Shown here piece after piece: positions 33,609 through 42,096 of a stretch of DNA of 64,000 nucleotides. The position numbers were made by a program, and so were the translations under genes. Source of the stretch: Ruminococcus sp. (GTDB lineage: Bacteria > Bacillota > Clostridia > Oscillospirales > Ruminococcaceae). The notes under the pieces are model-generated. The model did not search any database, was not told the DNA's origin, and saw only the letters and a program-made list of their open reading frames with translations. Numbering within the stretch: position 1 is the first letter of the stretch; each line of letters starts with the position of its first letter. The DNA is taken from contig JAFXNC010000045.1 in assembly GCA_017529875.1 (NCBI GenBank), positions 50,141 to 114,140 on the forward strand, written 5' to 3'.

Positions 33609-34383
33609 CAAGTACCTTGTCTCCCACGGCTTTGCCAAGAGCCGTGAGCGGGCAAAGCAGCTCATCCAAAACGGAGAGGTCTGCATAAACGGCATACCCG
33701 CCGCCAAAGCCTCCGACGAGGTGGGCGAGAATGATACAGTTACCGCCGGCGAAGACCTGAAATACGTGGGCAGGGGAGCTTTGAAGCTGCTGAAAGCCGT
33801 TGAGGTCTTCGGCTTAGAGCTGGGCGGCCTGGTCTGCGCTGACCTGGGCGCCTCCACAGGGGGCTTTACTCAGGTGATGCTGGAGCAGGGAGCCTCAAAG
33901 GTCTACGCCGTGGATGTAGGTCACGGTCAGCTGGATGAACGCCTTGCCTCCGACAGCCGCGTGGTGAACATGGAGGGCGTCAACGTCAGGGAGCTGACCC
34001 TTTCCGACTTCGAGGAGCCTCCGCAGTTCATCTCCGCAGACCTGTCCTTTATCTCTCTGCGGGCAGTCGCACCGGTCATTGCCGAGCTGACATCCGATAA
34101 CGGCTCGGCCGCAGTGCTTATAAAGCCCCAGTTTGAGGCGGGCAGAGCCGCCCTGGGCAAAAACGGCATAGTCAAGGACCCCAAGGATCATATCCGGGTC
34201 ATCACCGAACTGGACGCAGCCTTCCGCCTGGAGGGGCTGTATATAAACAAGCTTACCTGGTCGCCGGTGAAGGGCGGCAGCGGCAACACCGAATATCTGG
34301 CGCTGCTCACAAAGCAGCCTCCCGCCGCACTGCCTGACATACAGCAGACTGTCAGGGAAGCGTTCAGCAATTTAAGGAAGTGA
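33592..34383 (+). CDS. tlyA: TlyA/YqxC family rRNA 2'-O-methyltransferase
   Basis: A 263-residue protein with an N-terminal S4 RNA-binding domain (RLDKYLVSHGFAKSRERAKQLIQNGEVCINGI) and an FtsJ-like methyltransferase domain. The SAM loop is LVCADLGASTGGFTQVMLEQGASKVYAVDVGHGQL. Homologues methylate 16S and/or 23S rRNA (the hemolysin label is historical). The start at 33592 lies inside the end of dxs. The order dxs-tlyA-nadK-argR-recN is a classic Firmicute cluster. Confidence 0.93.
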   Translation: MAERLDKYLVSHGFAKSRERAKQLIQNGEVCINGIPAAKASDEVGENDTVTAGEDLKYVGRGALKLLKAVEVFGLELGGLVCADLGASTGGFTQVMLEQGASKVYAVDVGHGQLDERLASDSRVVNMEGVNVRELTLSDFEEPPQFISADLSFISLRAVAPVIAELTSDNGSAAVLIKPQFEAGRAALGKNGIVKDPKDHIRVITELDAAFRLEGLYINKLTWSPVKGGSGNTEYLALLTKQPPAALPDIQQTVREAFSNLRK

Positions 34384-34388
34384 ATGAA

Positions 34389-35258
34389 ATGACGGCTTAT
34401 CTGTTCCCGAATCTCGACAAGAAAAACTGCTACGAGTATACCATCGAGGCCTGCTCCGTGCTGAAAAAAAGCAGCGTCAGGCTGATCATGGACGAGTGCT
34501 ACCGCGAGCAGTTCAGGGCGCTGGACAGCGTGACTTTCCTGCCCGGTGCACAGTGCATCCCGGAATGTGACGTCGTCATTGTTATAGGCGGCGACGGCAC
34601 CATACTCAAATGCGCCGAGGCCGCAGCTGCGGGCAGAAAGCCTATCCTCGGCATCAACTGCGGCAGACTGGGGTTCATGGCCTCTCTCGAATACGAGGAC
34701 CTGCATCTGCTCAGCGAGCTGCCAAAGGGCAGATACAATGTCATCCCCAGGATGATGCTGAAAGTCACCCTTGACGGCAGGAGCTATACGCTCCTAAACG
34801 ACGTGGTGATCTCCAAGGCCGACGACTGCAAGATCGCGGACTTCAAGGTCATGAAGGACGGCAGGACCCTCTCCTACCTGAGAGCGGACGGCGTCATTTT
34901 CTCCACCGCCACAGGCTCGACCGCCTATTCCATGTCTGCGGGAGGGCCTATCATCGAGCCTGATATGCAGTGCATCGAGTTTACGCAGATCTGCGCACAT
35001 TCGCTGTTTGCAAGGACGATGATCCTCTCCCATACCAGCGATATCAAGGTCATCCTCCACTGCAAGCCCGGCTGTCACGCCCATGTGAACGTGGACGGAA
35101 ACATCATCGGCAGGATATCCGAGGGCGCCGAGATATCCGTCTGCAAGTCGGAGCTGATGCTGGATATCATAGATATCAAGGGAGGAAGTTTCTTTAACTC
35201 CGTCAACGAAAAGCTCATGCAGCCCCTTAAAGGAATGTCAGGTGACAGTATCGTATGA
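34389..35258 (+). CDS. nadK: NAD kinase
   Basis: NadK phosphorylates NAD to NADP. The 289-residue protein has the diagnostic IGGDGTIL loop, GINCGRLGFMA, the LNDVVISK segment and FSTATGSTAYSMSAGGPII. The ATG at 34389 is preferred over the GTG at 34380 because the AAGGAAG sequence overlaps that GTG and is well spaced from the ATG. It overlaps argR as ATGA. Confidence 0.95.
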   Translation: MTAYLFPNLDKKNCYEYTIEACSVLKKSSVRLIMDECYREQFRALDSVTFLPGAQCIPECDVVIVIGGDGTILKCAEAAAAGRKPILGINCGRLGFMASLEYEDLHLLSELPKGRYNVIPRMMLKVTLDGRSYTLLNDVVISKADDCKIADFKVMKDGRTLSYLRADGVIFSTATGSTAYSMSAGGPIIEPDMQCIEFTQICAHSLFARTMILSHTSDIKVILHCKPGCHAHVNVDGNIIGRISEGAEISVCKSELMLDIIDIKGGSFFNSVNEKLMQPLKGMSGDSIV

Positions 35259-35713
35259 AAAAGAAAAGACAGGAGCTTATCATAAAGCTCGTTTCCGAAA
35301 ACAGCATATCTACTCAAGAGGAGCTGCAGCGGCTGCTTGCCGAGAACGGCTGCGAGGTGACTCAGGCCACCGTTTCCCGGGATATCAACGAGCTGGCACT
35401 GCTCAAAAGCTGCACCGCCGCCGGGAAGTACAAGTACTCGGTGCCGAAGCTGTCCCAGAGCTCCGTTGCGGATAACGGCGCCTTCAATTCTCTGCTGACA
35501 GAGGGCGTGGTGTCCGTTGACTATGCCATGAATACCGTGGTGGTCAAGTGCCATACCGGTATGGCTCAGGCCGTCTGCGCAAAGCTGGATTCCATGGGGG
35601 TCGAGAACGTGGTCGGCACCCTCGCCGGCGACGATACTATATTCATCCTCATGAGAACGGAACGCGACGCCGCAAGGCTCTTGAAAGAGCTTGAGCTTGT
35701 TATCAATATCTGA
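35255..35713 (+). CDS. argR: Arginine repressor ArgR
   Basis: A 152-residue hexameric arginine sensor and repressor/activator. It has an N-terminal winged HTH (LIIKLVSENSISTQEELQRLL, QATVSRDINELAL) and a C-terminal arginine-binding/oligomerisation domain with VKCHTGMAQAVCAKLDSMGV, VVGTLAGDDTIFILMR. No arginine genes lie in the window; its place before recN is a conserved Firmicute arrangement. Confidence 0.94.
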   Translation: MKKKRQELIIKLVSENSISTQEELQRLLAENGCEVTQATVSRDINELALLKSCTAAGKYKYSVPKLSQSSVADNGAFNSLLTEGVVSVDYAMNTVVVKCHTGMAQAVCAKLDSMGVENVVGTLAGDDTIFILMRTERDAARLLKELELVINI

Positions 35714-35730
35714 TTGGGTGGTCCTTTGCA

Positions 35731-37395
35731 ATGCTGAGTGAACTCTGTATCGAAAATTTAGCCGTTATCGAGAAGGCGCAGATAACCCTTACCGGCGGGC
35801 TCAATGTCTTTACCGGTGAGACCGGCGCCGGTAAATCCATACTCATAAACGGCATCAATGCTATCCTCGGACAGCGCGTCACCAAGGATATAGTCAGGAC
35901 AGGCGCCGACAAGGCGGTGATCTCCGCCATGTTCACCGGCGTAGGGGAGGACGTGGCTGCAAAGCTCTCGGAGCTGGGCTTCGACTGCGAGGACGGTCAG
36001 GTATTCCTTACCCGTGAGATCAGGTCGGACGGCGGCAGCGTGGCGAGGCTCAATTCCCGCAGCGTGAATGTCTCGGTGCTCAAAGAGCTGGGAGAGCTGC
36101 TGGTGAATATCCACGGTCAGCACGACAATCAGATACTGCTCGCCCCGGAAAAGCACATTGATATCCTGGACGCCTACGCCGACGCAGAGCCGGTCATCGA
36201 GGATTACAGAGCCTCCTTCAAGGAGCTCCAGCAGATAGCCAAGCAGATAGCCAAGCTCAGACAGGACAATGACAGAAAGGCCTTCCGCATAAACGAATTG
36301 CAGGATATCGTCAACGAGATCGCTGCCCTCAAGATCGGCGAGGACGAGGACGAGAAGATCACCAGGGAGCTGGAACTATCCAAGAACTCCATGATACTTA
36401 CCGAGGCTATGGACGGTTCGAGACAGGTGCTGCTTGGCGACGACGACAGCACAGGCTGCACCGAGATGATAAGCGAGGCCTGCGGCAGGATAGAGCGGTT
36501 CACGGACCTGATGCCGGAGCTTGCGGAGCTGGCGGAGCGCCTGCGCTCCGCGGAGATAGAGCTTACCGATATCGCCTCAGAGCTGTCCTCCAGGATAGAC
36601 AGCCTCAACGTTGACCCCAAGAGATATGATTATCTCAACAACCGCTCCGACGAGCTGCGCCGAATCAAGAAAAAGTACGGCCCCGAAATGTCCGACGTGT
36701 TTGCCACCCTTGCCCGGTCACAGAGCGAGCTGGAAATGCTGCTGGGTTCGGAGCAGAGTATTTCCGAGTTCAACAAGAAAAAGGAGGAACTGCTTTCGGT
36801 GGTCTCCAGGAAGGCCAAGCAGCTTTCAGACCTCAGGGCAAAGGCCGCAGAAAGGTTCGTGTCTCAGGTCACGGCTGAGCTGGAATTTCTGAATATGCCG
36901 AAAGTGAAGCTGGTCGTTGACCGAAGGGCCGGCAAGCTCACCGTCAGCGGCATGGATCAGATCGAGTTCCTGATCTCCGCCAACCCCGGCGAGGAGCCCC
37001 GCCCTATCGCTAAGATCGCCTCCGGCGGCGAGCTTTCGAGGATCATGCTGGCGCTGAAAAACGTCATCGCCGAGAAGGACTCTATACAGACGCTGATCTT
37101 CGACGAGATCGACACCGGCGTCAGCGGCAGGGCAGCCCAGAAGATAGGCTTAAAGCTCCGTCAGATCTCAAAGCTCAGGCAGGTGCTGTGCGTCACTCAC
37201 TTAGCGCAGATCGCAGTCATGGGGGACAATCATCTGCTCATCGAGAAGAACATCGTGGGAGACAGGACAGTCACCACAGTCAAGCCCCTTGACGCCGAGG
37301 ACAGAAAATACGAGATCGCCCGTATCATGGGCGGCGACAACATCACCGAGCTCATGCTGGAAAACGCCGCAGAGCTGCTGGCGAGCGTTGAATAA
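35731..37395 (+). CDS. recN: DNA repair protein RecN
   Basis: An SMC-like ATPase acting early in double-strand break repair. The 554-residue protein has Walker A GETGAGKSILINGINAILGQ (29 onward), a coiled-coil middle (about 150-360), the ABC signature ASGGELSRIMLALK, Walker B LIFDEIDTGVSGRAA and the H-loop region VTHLAQIA. It is the last gene of the run from nusB and is followed by a terminator. Confidence 0.96.
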   Translation: MLSELCIENLAVIEKAQITLTGGLNVFTGETGAGKSILINGINAILGQRVTKDIVRTGADKAVISAMFTGVGEDVAAKLSELGFDCEDGQVFLTREIRSDGGSVARLNSRSVNVSVLKELGELLVNIHGQHDNQILLAPEKHIDILDAYADAEPVIEDYRASFKELQQIAKQIAKLRQDNDRKAFRINELQDIVNEIAALKIGEDEDEKITRELELSKNSMILTEAMDGSRQVLLGDDDSTGCTEMISEACGRIERFTDLMPELAELAERLRSAEIELTDIASELSSRIDSLNVDPKRYDYLNNRSDELRRIKKKYGPEMSDVFATLARSQSELEMLLGSEQSISEFNKKKEELLSVVSRKAKQLSDLRAKAAERFVSQVTAELEFLNMPKVKLVVDRRAGKLTVSGMDQIEFLISANPGEEPRPIAKIASGGELSRIMLALKNVIAEKDSIQTLIFDEIDTGVSGRAAQKIGLKLRQISKLRQVLCVTHLAQIAVMGDNHLLIEKNIVGDRTVTTVKPLDAEDRKYEIARIMGGDNITELMLENAAELLASVE

Positions 37396-37403
37396 GACTT
37401 GAT

Positions 37404-37435
37404 AAAAGGCAGAGGACATCTGCCTTTTATATTTG
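37404..37435 (+). terminator. Terminator after recN
   Basis: AAAAGGCAGA (37404-37413) pairs with TCTGCCTTTT (37419-37428), followed by ATATTTG. Confidence 0.85.
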
Positions 37436-37475
37436 TGAAGATATCAGAATTAATAATAATTTTCATAAATAGCTC

Positions 37476-37503
37476 TTGCTTATTGCGTGAAATATGTTAT
37501 AAT
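37476..37503 (+). promoter_or_regulatory. Sigma-A promoter for the phosphoglucomutase gene
   Basis: TTGCTT (37476-37481), a 16-base spacer and TATAAT (37498-37503), 51 bases before the ATG. Confidence 0.7.
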
Positions 37504-37554
37504 AGTAAATGAAGCTGTTATGCTTGTCATTTAATATTTTGATGAGGTGATCTT

Positions 37555-39273
37555 ATGACAGAAATGGAACTCTACAAGCTCTGGTGCGAGAATGCCGTTG
37601 ACGATCCCGACCTTCAGACCGAACTCAAAGCCATCGAGGGCGACGAGGAAGCTATCAAGGACAGATTCTACCGCGATCTCGAATTCGGTACCGGCGGTCT
37701 GCGCGGTGTTATCGGTGCAGGCGCATTCAGACTCAACGTTTATACTATCAGACGTGCTACCCAGGGTCTTGCCGACTATGTGAACGAGACCTTCAAGGAC
37801 GCTGCCGTCGCTATCAGCTATGATTCGCGCATCAAATCCGATGTTTTCGCCAAGGAAGCCGCTGCGGTACTTGCCGCCAACGGCATCAAGGCCTATATCT
37901 ATACCGAGCTCATGCCTACCCCCTGCCTTTCCTGGGCAGTAAGAGAGCTGGGCTGCAAGGCCGGTATCATGGTCACTGCCTCCCATAACCCCGCCAAGTA
38001 TAACGGCTACAAGGTTTACGGCGAGGACGGCTGCCAGATCACCCTCGACGCCGCTAATACCGTTATCGGCAAGATCAACGCCGTTGCCATGTTCGGCGGA
38101 GCCAGGGTCATGAGCTTCGACGAAGCCCTCGCCGCCGGCAAGATCGAGTATATCAAGCAGGACGTCATCGACAAGTATCTCGACAAGGTAGCCGAGCAGG
38201 GCATACATACCGACCTGGTGGCTGACAGCGGCCTGAAAGTCGTATACACCCCCCTCAACGGTACCGGCAACAAGCCCGTCCGCGCTATCCTCAAAAAGAT
38301 AGGCATAAAGGAAGTTACCGTCGTTCCCGAGCAGGAGCTGCCCGACGGCAATTTCCCCACCTGCCCCTTCCCCAACCCCGAGATCAAGGAGGCTCTCGCC
38401 AAGGGTCTCGAGCTCTGCAAGACCGTCAAGCCCGACCTGCTTCTCGCCACCGATCCTGACTGTGACCGTGTAGGTATCGCAGTTCCCGACCCGGAGGGCA
38501 ATTATGTGCTGTTCTCCGGCAACGAAGTGGGTGCTATGCTGCTCAAATATATATGCCAGGAGAGAACCGCCCTCGGCACCATGCCCAAGGCTCCCGTGGC
38601 TGTCAAGACCATCGTTACCACCGACATCTGCAAGAAGATCGCCGCAGAGTACGGCGTTGAGCTCCGCGAGGTGCTCACCGGATTCAAGTTCATCGGCGAG
38701 CAGATCGGTTTCCTGGAGGAAAAGGGCGAGGAAGACCGCTATGTATTCGGCTTTGAGGAAAGCTACGGCTATCTGGCGGGCTCCTATGTCCGGGATAAGG
38801 ATGCCGTCGTAGCCTCCATGCTCATCTGCGAGATGGCAGCATTCTACCGCACCAAGGGCGTTACCCTGCTCCAGGCAAGAGAAGAAATGTATAAGCAGTA
38901 CGGCAACTACGTCCACACTCAGAGCTCCTTCCAGTGCGAGGGCGCCAGCGGTATGGAGCGCATGAAGGAGATCATGTCCGGTCTGAGAGCCGAGCCCCCG
39001 AAGGCTATCGGCGGCAAGAAGACCCTCTCTGTTGCTGACTACGTCGCCTCCGAGGAGACCGATCTCGCCACCGGCAGCAAGACCGTCCTGACGCTGCCCA
39101 AGTCGGACGTTATCGCCTACAAGCTCGAAGACGGCGCCAGCGTCATCATCAGACCCTCCGGCACCGAGCCCAAGATCAAGGCCTACTACACTACTATCGG
39201 TGATACAAGAGAGGCCGCCAAGGCTCTCGAGGAGACCATAGCCGCAGACTTCAAGGCTATTCTCGGGTTCTGA
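37555..39273 (+). CDS. Phospho-sugar mutase (alpha-phosphoglucomutase, PgcA-like)
   Basis: It should interconvert glucose 1- and 6-phosphate (or mannose phosphates), feeding glycogen and cell-wall precursors. The 572-residue protein has all four alpha-D-phosphohexomutase landmarks: phosphoserine Ser143 in TASHNPAKYNGYK, the metal loop TDPDCDRVG, the sugar-specificity loop FGFEESYGYL and the phosphate site RPSGTEPKIKAYY. GAGGTGAT precedes the ATG. The length and N terminus match Firmicute PgcA/YhxB-type enzymes. It is monocistronic with its own promoter. Confidence 0.93.
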   Translation: MTEMELYKLWCENAVDDPDLQTELKAIEGDEEAIKDRFYRDLEFGTGGLRGVIGAGAFRLNVYTIRRATQGLADYVNETFKDAAVAISYDSRIKSDVFAKEAAAVLAANGIKAYIYTELMPTPCLSWAVRELGCKAGIMVTASHNPAKYNGYKVYGEDGCQITLDAANTVIGKINAVAMFGGARVMSFDEALAAGKIEYIKQDVIDKYLDKVAEQGIHTDLVADSGLKVVYTPLNGTGNKPVRAILKKIGIKEVTVVPEQELPDGNFPTCPFPNPEIKEALAKGLELCKTVKPDLLLATDPDCDRVGIAVPDPEGNYVLFSGNEVGAMLLKYICQERTALGTMPKAPVAVKTIVTTDICKKIAAEYGVELREVLTGFKFIGEQIGFLEEKGEEDRYVFGFEESYGYLAGSYVRDKDAVVASMLICEMAAFYRTKGVTLLQAREEMYKQYGNYVHTQSSFQCEGASGMERMKEIMSGLRAEPPKAIGGKKTLSVADYVASEETDLATGSKTVLTLPKSDVIAYKLEDGASVIIRPSGTEPKIKAYYTTIGDTREAAKALEETIAADFKAILGF

Positions 39274-39306
39274 TAACATAACCAAAACATCTCCCGTCCG
39301 TAAGCG

Positions 39307-39355
39307 CGGCGGCGATATAGAATTATTTGCTTATTATACATTGTTCACGCCGCCG
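39307..39355 (+). repeat. GC-rich inverted repeat after phosphoglucomutase
   Basis: CGGCGGCG (39307-39314) pairs with CGCCGCCG (39348-39355) over a 33-base AT-rich loop. No U-run follows. The right arm is also the left end of repeat copy B. Confidence 0.5.
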
Positions 39356-39496
39356 CTAAAACAGTAAAGAATAAAGATAAAGAATAAATATATATTCAGG
39401 AGTCCGCTTTGCAGACGACTATTGAAATCATCGCCAAAGGCGATACCGTTTTTATTCTTTATTCTTTCTTCTTTCATATCTTAGCAGGCGCTGCAC
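39348..39496. repeat. Dispersed palindromic repeat, copy B
   Basis: It has the same plan as copy A (8221-8362): CGCCGCCGC start, AAAGAATAAAG-type repeats, a 49-base core (39399-39447), TTATTCTTT-type repeats and the TTAGCAGGCGCTGC end. The core is in reverse-complement orientation relative to copy A (43 of 49 matches; GTCCGCTTTGCAGAC carries one change against a perfect hairpin). The outer parts keep the same orientation. Confidence 0.75.
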
Positions 39497-39508
39497 AAAG
39501 TAAACGCA

Positions 39509-39544
39509 AAGGCACTTCCGTCAGTTCCCTGACAAAAGTGCCTT
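39509..39544. repeat. Hairpin between repeat copy B and the macrodomain gene
   Basis: AAGGCACTT (39509-39517) pairs with AAGTGCCTT (39536-39544), with an inner GTCAG/CTGAC stem (39520-39524 with 39529-39533). There is no strong U-run on either strand; a transcription or processing signal is possible. The spacer 39274-39653 (380 bases) otherwise contains copy B and the macrodomain leader. Confidence 0.55.
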
Positions 39545-39576
39545 GAATAATACTTCTATATTGTGCCTGCGCTTAT

Positions 39577-39653
39577 GGGCAGTGGGACCGGGCAAGCCTC
39601 TGCCTTAAATACCCGGAAAGGAGTGTCGGGTCTGCCTGCCCGACTGTGATCTT
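39577..39653 (+). promoter_or_regulatory. Structured leader of the macrodomain gene, possible pseudoknot and hidden Shine-Dalgarno sequence
   Basis: GGCAG (39578-39582) pairs with CTGCC (39600-39604). CCGGG (39588-39592), inside that loop, pairs with CCCGG (39612-39616), outside it, which is pseudoknot topology. AAAGGAG (39617-39623) is the only good Shine-Dalgarno sequence but lies 30 bases before the ATG; a hairpin GTCGGG/CCCGAC (39625-39630 with 39639-39644) sits in between and would bring it to about 10 bases when folded. It does not match a riboswitch class that I recognise. Confidence 0.5.
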
Positions 39654-40754
39654 ATGCCGTTTTCGATCATCCGCGACGATATAACCAGGCTCACCACAGA
39701 CGCTATCGTGAATGCTGCCAACTCCTCGCTGCTGGGCGGGGGCGGCGTTGACGGCGCCATTCACCGCGCCGCCGGCAGCAGACTGCTTGAAGAATGCAGA
39801 ACGCTGGGCGGCTGCAAGACCGGCGAGGCCAAGGCCACCCTGGGCTATGACCTCAAATGCAGGTACGTCATACACACAGTGGGCCCCGTATGGAACGGCG
39901 GCACCCACGGTGAGCCGGAGCTGCTTTACAGCTGCTACAAAAACTCCCTTGCCCTTGCACTTGAAAAGGGCTGCGAGAGCATCGCCTTCCCGCTGATATC
40001 CTCCGGGGTATACGGCTACCCCAAGGACAAGGCTCTCGATGTGGCGACCAGGGCGATATCCGGTTTTCTTGCGGACAACGATATGGACGTGTACCTTGTT
40101 ATCTTCGACAAGGCAGCCTTCCGCATAAGCAGCGGGCTGTTTGACAGCATCAGCGAGTACATCGACGACGCCTACGCCGAAAAGCACGACGACACCGCCT
40201 CCCGGATGATGTTCGGCAACGCTGCCGCCATGCAGGGCGCCGCCTCAGCTCCTGTGTCATCGGCAAAGCCAAGCGCGGTCTTCGGGCTGTTCAAAAGGCG
40301 CGAGAAGGCTGCCAAGCCGCGGGGCAAAGAGTCTGCCCCGGCACTGTACGCAGATGAGGTCTGCGAGGACGCCCCCTGCGAAGAGGTGTTGCTGGAAAGC
40401 TACCTTGCATCTCAGGATGAGAGCTTCACTCAGTCGCTGCTGCGGCTCATCGACCGGAGCGGCATGACTGACGCTCAGTGCTACCGCAAGGCCAACATCG
40501 ACCGCAAGCTCTTTTCAAAGATCCGCTCCGATGTGAACTACCGTCCAAAAAAACAGACAGTTCTTGCCTTTGCCATAGCCCTTGAGCTTGACCTGCCCCA
40601 GACCCTTTCACTGCTGTCAAAGGCGGGCTACACCCTTTCGGACAGCCTGAAATTCGACCTGATAATCAAGTACTTCATCCAAAACAAGAACTACGATATC
40701 TTTGTGATAAACCAGGCGCTGTTCGCCTTCGATCAGACGCTGATAGGCTGCTGA
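39654..40754 (+). CDS. Macrodomain protein with C-terminal HTH-like domain
   Basis: The first 165 or so residues are a macro domain of the O-acetyl-ADP-ribose deacetylase (YmdB/TARG-like) type: [44 protein letters not shown] and [14 protein letters not shown], with the NAAN and [10 protein letters not shown] catalytic loops intact. It should bind ADP-ribose and may remove ADP-ribose or acetyl-ADP-ribose. A low-complexity linker (about 180-240) leads to a C-terminal domain (about 250-366) with an XRE-like helical pattern ([50 protein letters not shown]). The pair suggests an ADP-ribose-sensing regulator or a defence-type hydrolase; this is inferred. A terminator follows. Confidence 0.85.
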   Translation: MPFSIIRDDITRLTTDAIVNAANSSLLGGGGVDGAIHRAAGSRLLEECRTLGGCKTGEAKATLGYDLKCRYVIHTVGPVWNGGTHGEPELLYSCYKNSLALALEKGCESIAFPLISSGVYGYPKDKALDVATRAISGFLADNDMDVYLVIFDKAAFRISSGLFDSISEYIDDAYAEKHDDTASRMMFGNAAAMQGAASAPVSSAKPSAVFGLFKRREKAAKPRGKESAPALYADEVCEDAPCEEVLLESYLASQDESFTQSLLRLIDRSGMTDAQCYRKANIDRKLFSKIRSDVNYRPKKQTVLAFAIALELDLPQTLSLLSKAGYTLSDSLKFDLIIKYFIQNKNYDIFVINQALFAFDQTLIGC

Positions 40755-40767
40755 ATTGATAATACGC

Positions 40768-40805
40768 AAAAACCTGACCGGGAAATCGCTCCCGGTCAGG
40801 TTTTT
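40768..40805. terminator. Bidirectional terminator
   Basis: AAAAACCTGACCGGGA (40768-40783) pairs perfectly with TCCCGGTCAGGTTTTT (40790-40805). It lies between the convergent macrodomain and nucleotidyltransferase genes. Confidence 0.93.
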
Positions 40806-40817
40806 ATGATCAGCAAA

Positions 40818-41732
40818 TCATTCCCACAGCTTTTCAGGATATACGCCCTGAGCGATGAGCTCGGCGATAGAATCCGCCACGGCCTGGCGGTCTTCCTTGT
40901 AGGTCACGCCGAACCACCTGTCGCGGCTCTCCAACAGCGTACACTCGGCCTCGCCGTTTTTGAGCAGCCCGTCTATCATGATAGGCAGCAGCGACTCGGC
41001 AGTCTCGCTTTCGTCGTTCTTGCAGAGGAAGGACTCAAACTCGTCCACGAGCTTGCCCATGAACTCGGGCGGGAATCCCCACATATTCATGGAGACATGG
41101 CTGTTCTCGTCCACTTCGAGGGTCTCGGTCTTGCCGCTGAGGACCTTGCCGCCCTCGCGTCTGATGTTGTAGGTCTCGGTTATGCCCACAAGTTTGCTCT
41201 GCTCGTCGATTCGGCAGATACCCCGTGTAACGGCGCCGTTGTCCGAGAGGGTGTTTTTGAGGATGAAGCCCGCCATGCAAAGGTCGAGCTTGTCCTCCGG
41301 CAGAGGCTCACGCTCAGATGTGAGATAGTTATAGAGCTGCACGAAGGCCTGTCTGCCGTAGTAGTCGTCGGCGTTGATGACCGCGAAGGGCTCGTTGACA
41401 ACGTCCTTGGCGCTCAGCACCGCGTGGCAGGTGCCCCAGGGCTTTTTGCGCACTATCTTCTTGTGCGCCTCGGGTATGTCGGTAGTCTCCTGGAAGACGT
41501 ACTGCACGTTGATATGCCCGGAGATACGGTCTCCGATACGCTCCTTGAAGTCCTTTTCAATGTCGTGTCTGATGATGAATACTATCTTATCGAAACCGGC
41601 TGCCACGGCGTCATATACAGAGTAATCCATTATGATCTCCCCGCCGGGACCCACAGTCTCAAGCTGCTTGATGCCCCCGCCGTACCGGCTGCCGATACCG
41701 GCTGCCATTATTACAAGTGTACAGTTTTTCAA
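40818..41732 (-). CDS. Sugar-phosphate nucleotidyltransferase family protein
   Basis: The 304-residue protein begins (from a TTG at 41732) MKNCTLVIMAAGIGSRYGGGIKQLETVGPGGEIIMDYSVYDA. The AAGxGSRYGGxKQL-type loop is the nucleotide-binding signature of GT-A nucleotidyltransferases. FAVINADDYYGRQAF holds the metal-binding Asp pair. It resembles NDP-sugar pyrophosphorylases such as GlmU/RmlA N-terminal domains but lacks a beta-helix acyltransferase part. The nucleotide and sugar cannot be assigned. The TTG is chosen because the promoter's start point lies near 41757, which excludes the upstream ATG codons; GGGGGCG is the only Shine-Dalgarno sequence. Confidence 0.82.
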   Translation of the reverse strand: MKNCTLVIMAAGIGSRYGGGIKQLETVGPGGEIIMDYSVYDAVAAGFDKIVFIIRHDIEKDFKERIGDRISGHINVQYVFQETTDIPEAHKKIVRKKPWGTCHAVLSAKDVVNEPFAVINADDYYGRQAFVQLYNYLTSEREPLPEDKLDLCMAGFILKNTLSDNGAVTRGICRIDEQSKLVGITETYNIRREGGKVLSGKTETLEVDENSHVSMNMWGFPPEFMGKLVDEFESFLCKNDESETAESLLPIMIDGLLKNGEAECTLLESRDRWFGVTYKEDRQAVADSIAELIAQGVYPEKLWE

Positions 41733-41763
41733 GAAAACGCCCCCATTAGTTTTATGTAACATT

Positions 41764-41792
41764 ATCATAACATATTCGATAAAAAATGTCAA
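41764..41792 (-). promoter_or_regulatory. Sigma-A promoter for the nucleotidyltransferase
   Basis: On the - strand, a perfect TTGACA (plus 41787-41792), 17 bases, then TATGAT (plus 41764-41769). An A-tract from repeat unit 1 abuts the -35 like an UP element. Confidence 0.8.
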
Positions 41793-41793
41793 G

Positions 41794-42025
41794 TTTTTTT
41801 AATTCCGCCTTTTATCTCACTTGGATAATGCTTCTCGCTTGGTCGGACGGATTTTTTTAATTCCGCCTTTTATCTCACTTGGATAATGCTTCTCACTTGG
41901 TCGGACGGATTTTTTAATTCCGCCTTTTATCTCACTTGGATAATGCTTCTCACTTGGTCGGACGGCTTTTTTTTAATTCCGCCTTTTATCTCACTTGGAT
42001 AATGCTTCTCACTTGGTCGGACGGC
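41794..42025. repeat. Four tandem copies of a 57-59 bp repeat
   Basis: Units run 41794-41851, 41852-41909, 41910-41966 and 41967-42025. Each has a T-run of 6-8, then AATTCCGCCTTTTATCTCAC, TTGGATAATGCTTCTC, and CTTGGTCGGACGG. Units are nearly identical; they differ in T-run length, one G/A (position 41837, CTCGCTT versus CTCACTT) and the last base. There is no internal coding logic: in the reverse frame each unit carries a stop. CACTTGG occurs twice within a unit. Confidence 0.93.
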
Positions 42026-42096
42026 GGGCAGAGCATGGTGATGGGATAGGGGGGGCAACTGGTTATCCGGGCTTCCTGGTCTTGCACAACGGAGGT

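Noticed and set aside
39509..39544. The AAGGCACTT/AAGTGCCTT hairpin as a terminator of phosphoglucomutase.
   Set aside because: It lies more than 230 bases after the stop, beyond the repeat element, and has no strong U-run.
41794..42025. Could the 58-bp tandem repeats be a CRISPR array?
   Set aside because: The repeats are contiguous with no unique spacers of 30-40 bases and no cas genes are nearby.
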